Source of the DNA: Nitrospinota bacterium
Lineage (GTDB): Bacteria > Nitrospirota > Nitrospiria > Nitrospirales > UBA8639
Length of the DNA: 9,186 bases
Direction of reading: 5' to 3'
NCBI GenBank assembly: GCA_022561525.1
Contig: JADFRB010000045.1
Span: 1-9,186 of the forward strand
In this document: piece by piece, positions 1 to 6,732 of the stretch
How the letters are laid out: each line of letters opens with the position of its first letter
Numbering within the stretch: position 1 is the stretch's first letter
Program-made: the position numbers and the translations under genes
The notes under the pieces: generated by a model
Told to the model about the DNA's origin: nothing
Seen by the model: the letters and a program-made list of their open reading frames with translations, nothing else
Database searches by the model: none

Positions 1-24
1 TCCAAGTTATTTTCTCGCAGGTCC

Positions 25-1383
25 TTATAAATACTTTGTTCGAAATGTTAAGAGTCGCTGTGAGGAATAATCCGAAATAATCTGTTTGGCTTGTTCCTTT
101 TCCCGTTCAGTTTCCAATGTCGCCAGATATTGATCAAGCAAATCCTGTCCAGGCTCAGGGATGAGCGCATAACTGAGAACCGCTTCGACATAGCTGGGCG
201 TCTCACCCTGTTTTACCAGAATGGAAAATGGAACCCGGCGAGTAGTCCCGCCGCTGACCAGAGGATTTGGGATGGGACCTCGAAGTAACTTGTCAAAGGA
301 CAATCCAAAACGTTCTTGTGTCGTCCCCAACACATGCCCTTCTGCATTCTTAACGGTGACCGTCACAAAAAATTGTTTCAGAACAGGGTCTCCGCCTGGA
401 AACATGTGCGGCAGGCTTCCATTTCGCACAAGCACTTTTCCCTCGACACGTCCACTGTTTTTTTGTATCTCAATGTCAACCCGAGGAAACCATTCCGCTT
501 GCAAATTCCGATTGCTGAGCATGATCCCCGGAATCACAATCCCTTGAAACCAATGTCGCCCAATGGGCCGTGTCAAAGAGCCACGCTTTGAGGTGGAACT
601 GCCCGTAGATTGTTCCATATGGCAATCCTGACAAATCGTCCCTTTCAAAATTTGTCCTGGCAATTCGGCCTTGGTCACATCTTTGACTTTACTAAAATGG
701 CAGGAGGCACAAAATTGAGCGCCCTTATACACGTCAGCATATTTCGAAGGATGTACGAGGTTGTCTTCGGCATCTGTATAGGGACCAAACAAGGTTTTTC
801 CGACATTGATCTTAAAGGCCGGGAAGTCGGTAGGATTCTCTTTGACCGAATCAATCAGATGACAGGAGGAACAACTAATCCCCTCGACACGAGGTTTTTT
901 CGCAGCTCGTCTTCCTCGTTTCTTGGGCTGTTCCGACAGAACTTGAGCAATGATGTTTTTAGTATATTGAGGAAACACCGTTACTGCGGGAACATGACAC
1001 GCTAAACACCGTGTTTGTTCTTCGACAGTCGGATTGGTTTGGAGCCACAGACCAAGGACGGTTTTAAACACAGGAGAGGTGAGTGCGGTCCCATGCAACA
1101 ATGCTCCATCCACGCGACCAAACGTTTTGAGGTCAGGGGTTTGCTCGCGCATCCCCTTCCATTCCTCGTAGTGGCGATCATGACATTGTTTGCAATGCTC
1201 TGACGGGAGAAAAACTTCTTCAATTTCTTCAATCCATGTGTGGCTATCAGGGGCTTTGGCATTATCCTGCGCTCTCACAGATGGAAGGGAGAACAACAAG
1301 ACTCCCAACAAAATAGCCAGGACTCCCTTTACCAGCACACCATCTCGCGTTCTACGACTTTCCGATTTTCGAAAAGATGGCAT
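25..1383 (-). CDS. Exported pentaheme c-type cytochrome (cytochrome c554-like family)
   Basis: A 452-residue protein with a Sec-type signal peptide: basic N-terminus, hydrophobic core about 18-33, likely cleavage after VRA at residue 38. It has five CXXCH heme-c motifs: CKQCH 64-68, CLACH 126-130, CSSCH 171-175, CASCH 225-229 and CQDCH 251-255. The first is followed by HYEEW, as in the c554/c-prime-like multiheme family; spare histidines such as H71, H97, H211 and H277 could be distal ligands. Residues 300-410 carry no heme motif and look like a beta-sandwich, with an LPHMFPGGDP stretch (324-333) typical of the C-terminal part of such cytochromes. A lysine/arginine-rich linker (154-165) lies between hemes 2 and 3. 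The start is the ATG seven bases after the PDZ gene stop, with AAAGGA about 11 bases upstream, so it is probably translated from the same message. Role inferred: periplasmic electron carrier, perhaps redox partner of the gamma subunit encoded two genes upstream. The exact redox substrate is not evident. Confidence 0.9.
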   Translation of the reverse strand: MPSFRKSESRRTRDGVLVKGVLAILLGVLLFSLPSVRAQDNAKAPDSHTWIEEIEEVFLPSEHCKQCHDRHYEEWKGMREQTPDLKTFGRVDGALLHGTALTSPVFKTVLGLWLQTNPTVEEQTRCLACHVPAVTVFPQYTKNIIAQVLSEQPKKRGRRAAKKPRVEGISCSSCHLIDSVKENPTDFPAFKINVGKTLFGPYTDAEDNLVHPSKYADVYKGAQFCASCHFSKVKDVTKAELPGQILKGTICQDCHMEQSTGSSTSKRGSLTRPIGRHWFQGIVIPGIMLSNRNLQAEWFPRVDIEIQKNSGRVEGKVLVRNGSLPHMFPGGDPVLKQFFVTVTVKNAEGHVLGTTQERFGLSFDKLLRGPIPNPLVSGGTTRRVPFSILVKQGETPSYVEAVLSYALIPEPGQDLLDQYLATLETEREKEQAKQIISDYSSQRLLTFRTKYL

Positions 1384-1390
1384 GCCCCCG

Positions 1391-1867
1391 TTAATCCTTT
1401 AGAACACGAACCATGTGGAAGTTCAATCCACCACCAATTCCCTGATCATCAACTCCAGCGGGTTCATAGGTGGCAACAGAGAAATTTTGGGTTGGCATGG
1501 CTTGTTCTAGCGCTCGTCCTAAGTCCAATAAATTCCTGATTTCTTTCCCATCGATTTCTTTGATAATGGCTTTGGTCCTAATCCCCGCAAGGTCGGCCGG
1601 TGTGCTGCCGATCACCGCAAAGACCACCACACCTTCAACCGTTGCCAGCCCTAAAAACTCCTTGATCTCTTCATCCACCTCGCCGACATCCACACCAAAC
1701 TCTTCGGCTAACTCAAACGCCCGCTCTTCCGTCATCTCCCCTGTGGCTCCGAATGACTGATGGGGAAAGGCCAGAAACCCGAGCATCAACACACACAGGA
1801 CGAACGAAGGCAGTTGGTGGAAACCGGTACACTGTTGGGTAGATGGTGTTAGAAAAGGCGTTTTCAT
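1391..1867 (-). CDS. Small exported PDZ-domain protein
   Basis: A 158-residue protein. An N-terminal hydrophobic segment (about 21-35), ending in SFGA at 38-41, looks like a cleavable signal peptide, although the stretch before it is unusually long for one. Residues about 68-135 form a single PDZ domain: an FLGL carboxylate-binding loop (71-74), GVVV (79-82), a GSTPADLAGI turn (87-96), IIKEIDGKEI (101-110) and the helix DLGRALEQ (115-122). No protease domain is attached, unlike DegP/HtrA or CtpA. It therefore probably binds a C-terminus or acts as an adaptor in the periplasm. It lies 56 bases after the gamma-subunit gene and only 7 bases before the cytochrome gene, which points to an accessory role in that redox complex (inference). 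No clear Shine-Dalgarno precedes the ATG, so it may depend on translational coupling. The PDZ call is firm; the partner is unknown. Confidence 0.85.
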   Translation of the reverse strand: MKTPFLTPSTQQCTGFHQLPSFVLCVLMLGFLAFPHQSFGATGEMTEERAFELAEEFGVDVGEVDEEIKEFLGLATVEGVVVFAVIGSTPADLAGIRTKAIIKEIDGKEIRNLLDLGRALEQAMPTQNFSVATYEPAGVDDQGIGGGLNFHMVRVLKD

Positions 1868-1923
1868 GAGTTCATTTTTGTAATTGAGATTCAGTAGTTG
1901 AGCGATCTGTTTCCTTCATTCTA

Positions 1924-2778
1924 TCATGATTTCTGTGAGGTAATGGGGCCACCCACGGGATCGACCAGTAATTGCAGCCAAGAGGCCACCGCCTTTTGGC
2001 CATTGCGTTCATTATTTTCACCATTCCACACGGCAAATCCTACGGCTTGCATTCGACCAGGGATGAGTGTGGCTTCGTTTTCGTCCCCGCCGCCTGGTTT
2101 GGTCAACGGCCGCTTCATGACCACTCGCCAAAACCCGTTTTTCCATTCAGCCTGTCCTTTAATTTTCCCTTGACGCGCCTTACTCGTGAGAGTACTAAAC
2201 CCTCCCCCGATCAGATCTTCGACCGAAGATGGCCGTCGGGGAATCACTTCAAACCGTCGAATACCTCGTTTCCTTCGTTTCTTTTCCTTGGCCCGTGCAG
2301 CTCGACGATCCACGTCACTTTGCCAATCGGCCTTCCAATGCCAAATATTGACGTAATGATCAAGCTGGCCCATACAGAAAAAGGCGGGGGCATCACCTAA
2401 CGGAAGCGCCACAGCGGCACCATCACGAAATACTCCGGGTGTCAATCGTTCATTTTTTGTCGCATCTTGCCATTCGATTAAAAACGAAATGTCTTTTCCA
2501 TTATGAATGGATCGGACGGAAACCACTTTGGCGCTTGGCGCAGGCCAGACAGGCCGCGTGATAATTTGTCCACTGAGCGGAATCGGAATTGGGGCCAGTG
2601 TTTCCCAGGCCTGATCGGAGGGATAGGAAGGAATAACTCCTTCACGGAAATGGGAACGGATGAAAATGCCTTGGCTACTAACGACCGGGATATCAAACCA
2701 GCCTAACACTATGGCGGTGCATACAATTCCCAGCCCCGTCGCAATCAGAGAACGTGTCCAATTTCGTCGTGACTTCAC
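1924..2778 (-). CDS. Type II DMSO-reductase-family gamma subunit, heme b-binding (EbdC/NxrC-like)
   Basis: Resembles the DOMON-type heme-b subunit of ethylbenzene dehydrogenase and related type II molybdoenzymes, which takes electrons from, or hands them to, the Fe-S beta subunit. In that family the heme is held by one Met and one Lys. Here M136, in a FFCMGQ stretch, and K262, in NERNGQKAVASW near the C-terminus, sit in the expected places. The family-typical HYVNIWHWKADW (141-152) is also present. One hydrophobic segment (about 10-28) follows MKSRRNWTR, which resembles a twin-arginine motif; no clear cleavage site follows, so it may stay anchored. A very basic insertion covers about 157-182. 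I chose GTG 2778 because GGAAAGG (2785-2791) precedes it by six bases. The frame stays open to an ATG at 2820 (14 more residues), but no ribosome-binding site is seen there. No alpha or beta subunit gene lies in the window. Which enzyme it serves (nitrite oxidoreductase-like or other) cannot be told. Confidence 0.78.
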   Translation of the reverse strand: MKSRRNWTRSLIATGLGIVCTAIVLGWFDIPVVSSQGIFIRSHFREGVIPSYPSDQAWETLAPIPIPLSGQIITRPVWPAPSAKVVSVRSIHNGKDISFLIEWQDATKNERLTPGVFRDGAAVALPLGDAPAFFCMGQLDHYVNIWHWKADWQSDVDRRAARAKEKKRRKRGIRRFEVIPRRPSSVEDLIGGGFSTLTSKARQGKIKGQAEWKNGFWRVVMKRPLTKPGGGDENEATLIPGRMQAVGFAVWNGENNERNGQKAVASWLQLLVDPVGGPITSQKS

Positions 2779-2784
2779 GCCATA

Positions 2785-2791
2785 CCTTTCC
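2785..2791 (-). promoter_or_regulatory. Ribosome-binding site that fixes the gamma-subunit start
   Basis: GGAAAGG lies six bases before GTG 2778. Starting there puts the twin-arginine-like motif and hydrophobic segment right at the N-terminus, as expected for an exported protein. Confidence 0.55.
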
Positions 2792-2874
2792 GGCAAGGGC
2801 ATTAGGAGGGAACGCCCCATTTCTGAACGCGACCGATGAAGTAGTAGGGATGTTAGAAGACTGATGACGATATC

Positions 2875-4137
2875 TTACCAGAGTTTGACTCGACGAATCT
2901 TATTTTCATTCCGTTCACAGATATACAGATAGCCTTGTGGGTCAAGGGCTAACCCGGACGGGGCATACACGACCGCATCAATGGCCATGCTCCCATCCCC
3001 ATGTTTCAATAGACCTGTTTCTTCTTTGGCAACAAATCGCGCAGCTCCACACCCACCCATATTTTTGTCATCATAGCCACTTTCTCCATTGCCAGCAATT
3101 GTGGTGATGATACCGGTAGTGGGGTCAACTTTGCGAACACGATGATTCATGGAATCGGCGATATAGACATTTCCATCATGATCCACGATGGCCGATTCAG
3201 GAACGTTCAACATCGCCATCACCCCAAGTTTGTCGTCTCCGTCATAGCCAAATCGGCATACACCCGCAATCGTGGAGATTATTCCGGTCTTCATATTCAC
3301 TTTTCGAATCCGATTGCTGGCCTTATCCGTGAGATAAAGGTCACCCTGATCATCGACATCAATCGCCACGATGTCCCAAAGTTTCGCTTCCAGGGCAGGG
3401 CGTCCATCATCAAGATAGGGGGTCAAGTCCAAATTGTCTGAACATTGGGGCCGAAGCCACCCTTGATCATCACTAAAATCAATCCCGATGGCATCTCCAG
3501 ATAACACCACGAGATTCTGAGCAGTCAATGGGCTAATCCAGTCTTCGTCTACCCCGGTCCAGGTACCCGCTACTGTAGTCACCATCTCTGTTTTGGGGTC
3601 GTACTTGCGAATTCGGTGGGCTTGCGTATCGGCAATGTACAAATTGTCATCCCGATCGAAGGCAATGAATCCGGGATAGGTCAAATTCACCTCTAAGGCT
3701 GGCCCATCACCGTTAAACCCTGAGGGACCTGCGCCGACTACCGTCGTGATGATATCCGTCTTGTGATCCACTTTCCGAATACGATTGCTTCCTGAATCAC
3801 AGATAAACAGGTCATTGTGTGAGTCCACCGCGATACTCAGAGGAAGGTAGAGACCGGCTTCACCACACGGTCCATAGTCGCCGCAGTACAAGGTTTCGCC
3901 AATGCCGGCATAGTTGTGAATCCGACCGGTTTCAAAATCCACACGGCGGACGCGATCCGATCCGTTTTCCGCGATATACATCCAGCGTGCCTCTTTATCC
4001 AAACAAATATGATTCGGCAGAGGGATCCCCGCTTTGACGGCTCGCTTGCCATCCCCGGTGCTTCGAGATTTCCCATTTCCGGCAAACGTTTCAATTTTTC
4101 CAAGGGTTGATTCGACTGATTCTACACTGGATTCCAT
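2875..4137 (-). CDS. NHL-repeat beta-propeller protein, no signal peptide
   Basis: 420 residues made almost entirely of six NHL-type units: about 14-71, 72-128, 129-184, 185-284, 285-342 and 343-420. Each carries the pattern of an AGxG turn, an LYIAD-like strand and an RIRKVD/TG end; examples are NLYIAD 165-170, NVYIAD 323-328 and repeated IRKV. Unit 4 has an insertion of about 50 residues (192-245) and unit 6 one of about 30 (353-385). Such propellers bind proteins or ligands; no catalytic residues can be named. No signal peptide is present: the frame has a stop eight codons before the ATG, and AGGAG sits about six bases upstream, so the start is well fixed. That is odd next to exported electron-transfer proteins. 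Either the protein is cytoplasmic or it leaves the cell by another route. It follows tatA after 198 bases and overlaps a candidate 28-codon ORF by 16 bases. Function unknown; the family call is firm. Confidence 0.88.
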   Translation of the reverse strand: MESSVESVESTLGKIETFAGNGKSRSTGDGKRAVKAGIPLPNHICLDKEARWMYIAENGSDRVRRVDFETGRIHNYAGIGETLYCGDYGPCGEAGLYLPLSIAVDSHNDLFICDSGSNRIRKVDHKTDIITTVVGAGPSGFNGDGPALEVNLTYPGFIAFDRDDNLYIADTQAHRIRKYDPKTEMVTTVAGTWTGVDEDWISPLTAQNLVVLSGDAIGIDFSDDQGWLRPQCSDNLDLTPYLDDGRPALEAKLWDIVAIDVDDQGDLYLTDKASNRIRKVNMKTGIISTIAGVCRFGYDGDDKLGVMAMLNVPESAIVDHDGNVYIADSMNHRVRKVDPTTGIITTIAGNGESGYDDKNMGGCGAARFVAKEETGLLKHGDGSMAIDAVVYAPSGLALDPQGYLYICERNENKIRRVKLW

Positions 4138-4208
4138 TTCATGCTCCTCTTGAGAGATTGTTCAAAGGTCTGCCCTACTATCCCGTAGGCCGGAATTGCG
4201 CCCGCCAT
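4122..4208 (-). CDS. Candidate 28-residue small protein or leader peptide overlapping the NHL gene start
   Basis: An ATG at 4208 is preceded by AAGGAG (4215-4220) at an ideal six-base spacing, one of the best ribosome-binding sites in the window. The frame runs 28 codons to a TAG at 4122-4124, inside the NHL gene in another frame, so the two overlap by 16 bases. The peptide begins MAGAIPAYGIVGQTFEQS and ends KWNPV. It has no membrane segment and no family I recognise. The overlap would allow translational coupling to the NHL gene. The frame is open further up to a TAG near 4290, with another ATG at 4253, but that ATG lacks a good site. It could be a real small protein, a regulatory leader or chance; conservation in relatives is needed to decide. 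Confidence 0.4.
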   Translation of the reverse strand: MAGAIPAYGIVGQTFEQSLKRSMKWNPV

Positions 4209-4306
4209 GCCTCTCTCCTTCGTCGAAATTGTGACAAAGCCAGAACAGAACATTGGTTTGGACCGAAAACCTTTGCGCACCTCCTACCAACTTTGATAGT
4301 ACGCCA

Positions 4307-4333
4307 CGCTCATACCGCTAACCGATATGAGTG
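4307..4333 (-). other. Hairpin just downstream of tatA
   Basis: Inverted repeat CTCATA/TATGAG (4309-4314 and 4326-4331), extendable by a G-U and a C-G pair, around an 11-base loop, starting three bases after the tatA stop codon. No run of T follows on the minus strand, so it is not a standard intrinsic terminator. It might stabilise a 3' end or attenuate read-through into the NHL gene. Confidence 0.3.
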
Positions 4334-4335
4334 CT

Positions 4336-4674
4336 TTACACCTTGGAGGTTTGGACCGGTTCAGGCTGAGCCACTTGCGCTGGGGGAACCGAGGCCATCT
4401 GATCCGACTGTGGTGCGGGGGCCACTTGTAAAGAAATCTGACTCGGGTCCGGTGCCGGCTGCTGTGTCGCCATGGCTGGTTGAGCCTGATTTTTTTCCTC
4501 AGCAAGCGCCTGGGCTTCCGCTTCAATCTCATTGGCTTCATGAACCGATTTCTTAAAACCTCTGATCGCTTTTCCCACGCCCTCACCCAATTGGGGCAAC
4601 TTGCCTGCTCCAAATATGATCAGGACAATAACCAGAATCAACACCAGTTCTGTAATTCCTAAACTCCCAAACAT
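4336..4674 (-). CDS. tatA: Sec-independent translocase subunit TatA
   Basis: TatA forms the protein-conducting part of the twin-arginine translocase, which moves folded, often cofactor-loaded proteins across the inner membrane. The 112-residue protein has the full TatA signature: a short N-terminus, the polar residue E9 in one transmembrane helix (about 6-21), the [22 protein letters not shown] hinge and amphipathic helix split across 21-42, then an acidic helix. The tail from about 60 on is rich in Pro, Gln and Ala and looks disordered; at about 50 residues it makes the protein longer than the usual 60-90. The ATG has AGGAG nine bases upstream. It lies 28 bases after the TPR gene. No tatC or tatB is in the window, so this is either the cell's main TatA or an extra copy dedicated to neighbouring cargo. 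The gamma subunit downstream starts with a twin-arginine-like SRRNWTR, which makes a dedicated copy plausible but unproven. Telling TatA from TatE or TatB rests on the short, FGxxKLP type. Confidence 0.93.
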   Translation of the reverse strand: MFGSLGITELVLILVIVLIIFGAGKLPQLGEGVGKAIRGFKKSVHEANEIEAEAQALAEEKNQAQPAMATQQPAPDPSQISLQVAPAPQSDQMASVPPAQVAQPEPVQTSKV

Positions 4675-4702
4675 GATAGACGTCTCCTTTTGAGGCTAAA
4701 AA

Positions 4703-5521
4703 TTAACTCGGACTTTTCTCTTTTGACCGTTTCGCAAACCGCTGCTTCAATCGCTGACGAGCCTCCTCCGCCTGGTCAAACATTTTACACTTTTCATATG
4801 TATTGATGAGATTGTAATACGCTAAGGGTTCGTCCGGGCTATGATTCACAGCGTCTTCCATAACCTTCACAGCCATATCGCTCTTTTTCAGCGTAAAGGA
4901 AATGTCCATTAATTTGAAACTGGACTCTAAATGCGCGGGATCGAATTCCAACACCTTCATGTAGGCTTGGACAGCCATATCCAGCGTATTAAAGTCGGAG
5001 ACCTGCGGATTATCTATTTGTTCATACACCCCTGCCAGATTATACCAGGTAATCGGATCCTCTGGAGTAATTTCAATTAATCGCTCAAAGTAATCCTTGG
5101 CCTGCATATACTCTTTTTTCTCACTTTGCAGTCTTCCCAAATTGAACAACGACAACACATCATATTTATTCAACTCTAAGGCTCGTTCAAACTGAGGACG
5201 TGCATCATCCATCATGCCCTTCGTCCCGTAAATGGTACCAAGGTTGGAGTAATACATGGCGAGTGACCGATCCATTTCGACCCTCAATCCCTCGGCCATT
5301 TCAATGGCTTTTTTGACCTCGGTCAGCGCTTCATCCATCCGACCTTTGCCAAAATATAATTCTCCGAGCCGACATCGAGCCTGAAAGTCATCCGGCTCTT
5401 CACTTAACAGCTTCTCCAGCTCTGTGATTTCCTGATCTGGTGTCAGTTGTTCCTCTTGTGCGGGAGGACTTTCTGACACAGTGCTTTCCGTTTCGGTTGC
5501 GACATCTTGTTGTTGTTCCAT
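4703..5521 (-). CDS. Cytoplasmic TPR-repeat protein
   Basis: 272 residues from the ATG at 5521. The first 40 or so are acidic and glutamine-rich with no signal peptide. Six TPR-like helical pairs follow at about 45-78, 87-120, 121-154, 155-196 (with a short insertion), 197-230 and 231-264; clear signatures are SNLGTIYGTKGMMDDA and FNLGRLQSEKKEYMQA. The C-terminus is strongly basic. TPR arrays bind proteins and often help assemble complexes. The frame is open to a TTG at 5542 whose T-T-G-A overlaps the stop of the upstream membrane-protein gene, and a GTG at 5530 is also possible. I prefer the ATG because AGAGGA lies about 12 bases before it and the TTG has only a weak site, but coupling by overlap is possible. 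Tight linkage to the membrane protein suggests they act together (inference). The specific partner is unknown. Confidence 0.85.
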   Translation of the reverse strand: MEQQQDVATETESTVSESPPAQEEQLTPDQEITELEKLLSEEPDDFQARCRLGELYFGKGRMDEALTEVKKAIEMAEGLRVEMDRSLAMYYSNLGTIYGTKGMMDDARPQFERALELNKYDVLSLFNLGRLQSEKKEYMQAKDYFERLIEITPEDPITWYNLAGVYEQIDNPQVSDFNTLDMAVQAYMKVLEFDPAHLESSFKLMDISFTLKKSDMAVKVMEDAVNHSPDEPLAYYNLINTYEKCKMFDQAEEARQRLKQRFAKRSKEKSPS

Positions 5522-5538
5522 TGTTTCCACGCGTCCTC

Positions 5539-6663
5539 TCAACGTATTCCGCCCAACACAGGGGTAACCGGGGAATACACCACAGGTTCTCCGATTTTGT
5601 TTCTCAACTTCCCTAACGTTCCACGCTTATCAATCGTCATGAGGATCAGCCCCACGACCACCATCATTGTTAAATGTGATAATTGAAGAGCATACCCAGC
5701 CATAAACATTAACCCAAGACCATACCCTGCCAGCCGTCCAATCAGCACTAATTTTATCACGGTGTAGGCCCAACAGATAAAGCCCGCTAGATATAACGCA
5801 AATGGCAAATAAAAGGTGTAGCCCATTCCCATTTGGAATATCCAACCAAGTCCCTCTCCTGCTTTTCTCGCATCCTCGGCAAGTGCCGGGTTATACAGCG
5901 ACAAGAAAAAGTCAATATACAGCATCGTAAAAAAGGTGATGCCTCCACTGGCGAGAAGAGTCAGGGCCCACTTCCGTTGGGTTTTATTCTTCGTAAAGAG
6001 TGAGGTACTCCCATATGACCAGAAGACGAGAATACTGGCCAACACCAAAAACGCTTCCCCTCCTCGACTGATTTCATGGACGAGCGGTGGGGCATCGAGT
6101 ATTCCAAGGAGTCCATACGAAGTCGTGACCGTTTGATAATAGATCCACCCAAAAATCCCAAGTACAAAGCACCCAACCGTAATGCGTTGGCTCCACAAAC
6201 GATGGGACACAAAAAATTCGGCCATGAGGATTAAAAAAATCGCCAACGAGACGATGTTATAAATAACAGATCCCAACATGGCTGGGGGAAACACCAAAAA
6301 GACGATGGTGATGACAATGAGGAGGGACACCGATGGCACTAACAGGCGATCAAAGCTCCCAGTCCAAATCGATGGTTTGAACTTTTCAATCAGCAAAATA
6401 AATAACACTAAAAAGAGCAAAATTGAGGTGACATTGAGCAGGACGAAACCTAGGGAAGAGAGGGTTTTAAACGTCAGGCGAATGGCTTCAGACTTTTCAG
6501 CCAGCTTAGCCATATGCATACCCATCCGTGACGCTAACCGGTAGAGCACTAACTCTAAAAATGCGGAGATCAGAAGAAACTTTAAGGCATACTCAAAGAG
6601 CAAACTCGGATTTCCCGACCGACCAGAATCTTTTGCTGATGTCGCCACTCCCATGACATCCAT
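5539..6663 (-). CDS. Polytopic inner-membrane protein, family not recognised
   Basis: 374 residues with about nine to ten hydrophobic helices: about 19-41, 67-92, 108-125, 132-153, 161-178, 203-222, 232-255, 273-306 (long, perhaps two) and 311-343. The C-terminal 30 residues are polar. Histidines H50, H154, H196 and H330 lie at or near helix ends, but there is no paired-His pattern that would make it a clear cytochrome b, and no tryptophan-rich WWD motif of a CcsA/CcmC heme handler. I therefore give no function. The length and helix count would suit a transporter, a quinone-linked membrane subunit or a cytochrome-assembly factor. The ATG at 6663 has only a distant GAGAG; an ATG three codons later is an alternative. 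Its stop codon abuts or overlaps the TPR gene, so the two are very likely co-translated. It follows the radical SAM gene after 69 bases. Confidence 0.8.
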   Translation of the reverse strand: MDVMGVATSAKDSGRSGNPSLLFEYALKFLLISAFLELVLYRLASRMGMHMAKLAEKSEAIRLTFKTLSSLGFVLLNVTSILLFLVLFILLIEKFKPSIWTGSFDRLLVPSVSLLIVITIVFLVFPPAMLGSVIYNIVSLAIFLILMAEFFVSHRLWSQRITVGCFVLGIFGWIYYQTVTTSYGLLGILDAPPLVHEISRGGEAFLVLASILVFWSYGSTSLFTKNKTQRKWALTLLASGGITFFTMLYIDFFLSLYNPALAEDARKAGEGLGWIFQMGMGYTFYLPFALYLAGFICWAYTVIKLVLIGRLAGYGLGLMFMAGYALQLSHLTMMVVVGLILMTIDKRGTLGKLRNKIGEPVVYSPVTPVLGGIR

Positions 6664-6732
6664 GAAACGATCACACTCTCTTTCGGTTTAACACTCTAAC
6701 GGGGTATCCCATCCTTCCATTCACACGCAGCA

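Noticed and set aside
610..1005. Plus-strand frame of 131 codons
   Set aside because: Antisense shadow of the pentaheme cytochrome gene, whose signal peptide and five CXXCH motifs are clear on the other strand.
4268..4290. Possible sigma-54 promoter (GG and GC 10 bases apart near TTGGTAGGAGGTGCGCA) before the NHL gene
   Set aside because: The invariant GG/GC spacing fits, but several other consensus positions fail and no enhancer-like repeats are visible; chance is likely.
4107..4556. Plus-strand frame of 149 codons over tatA and the tatA-NHL gap
   Set aside because: It runs opposite to the unmistakable tatA; its product is a low-complexity shadow with no family features.
5539..6663. Cytochrome b or CcsA-type heme-handling membrane protein
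   Set aside because: There are no paired in-helix histidines and no tryptophan-rich WWD segment, so the histidines present do not justify the call.
6664..6732. Short frame beginning ATGGAAGGATGGGATACC in the gap before the membrane-protein gene
   Set aside because: Only ten codons, no suitable ribosome-binding site and no hairpin-plus-T-run to suggest attenuation.
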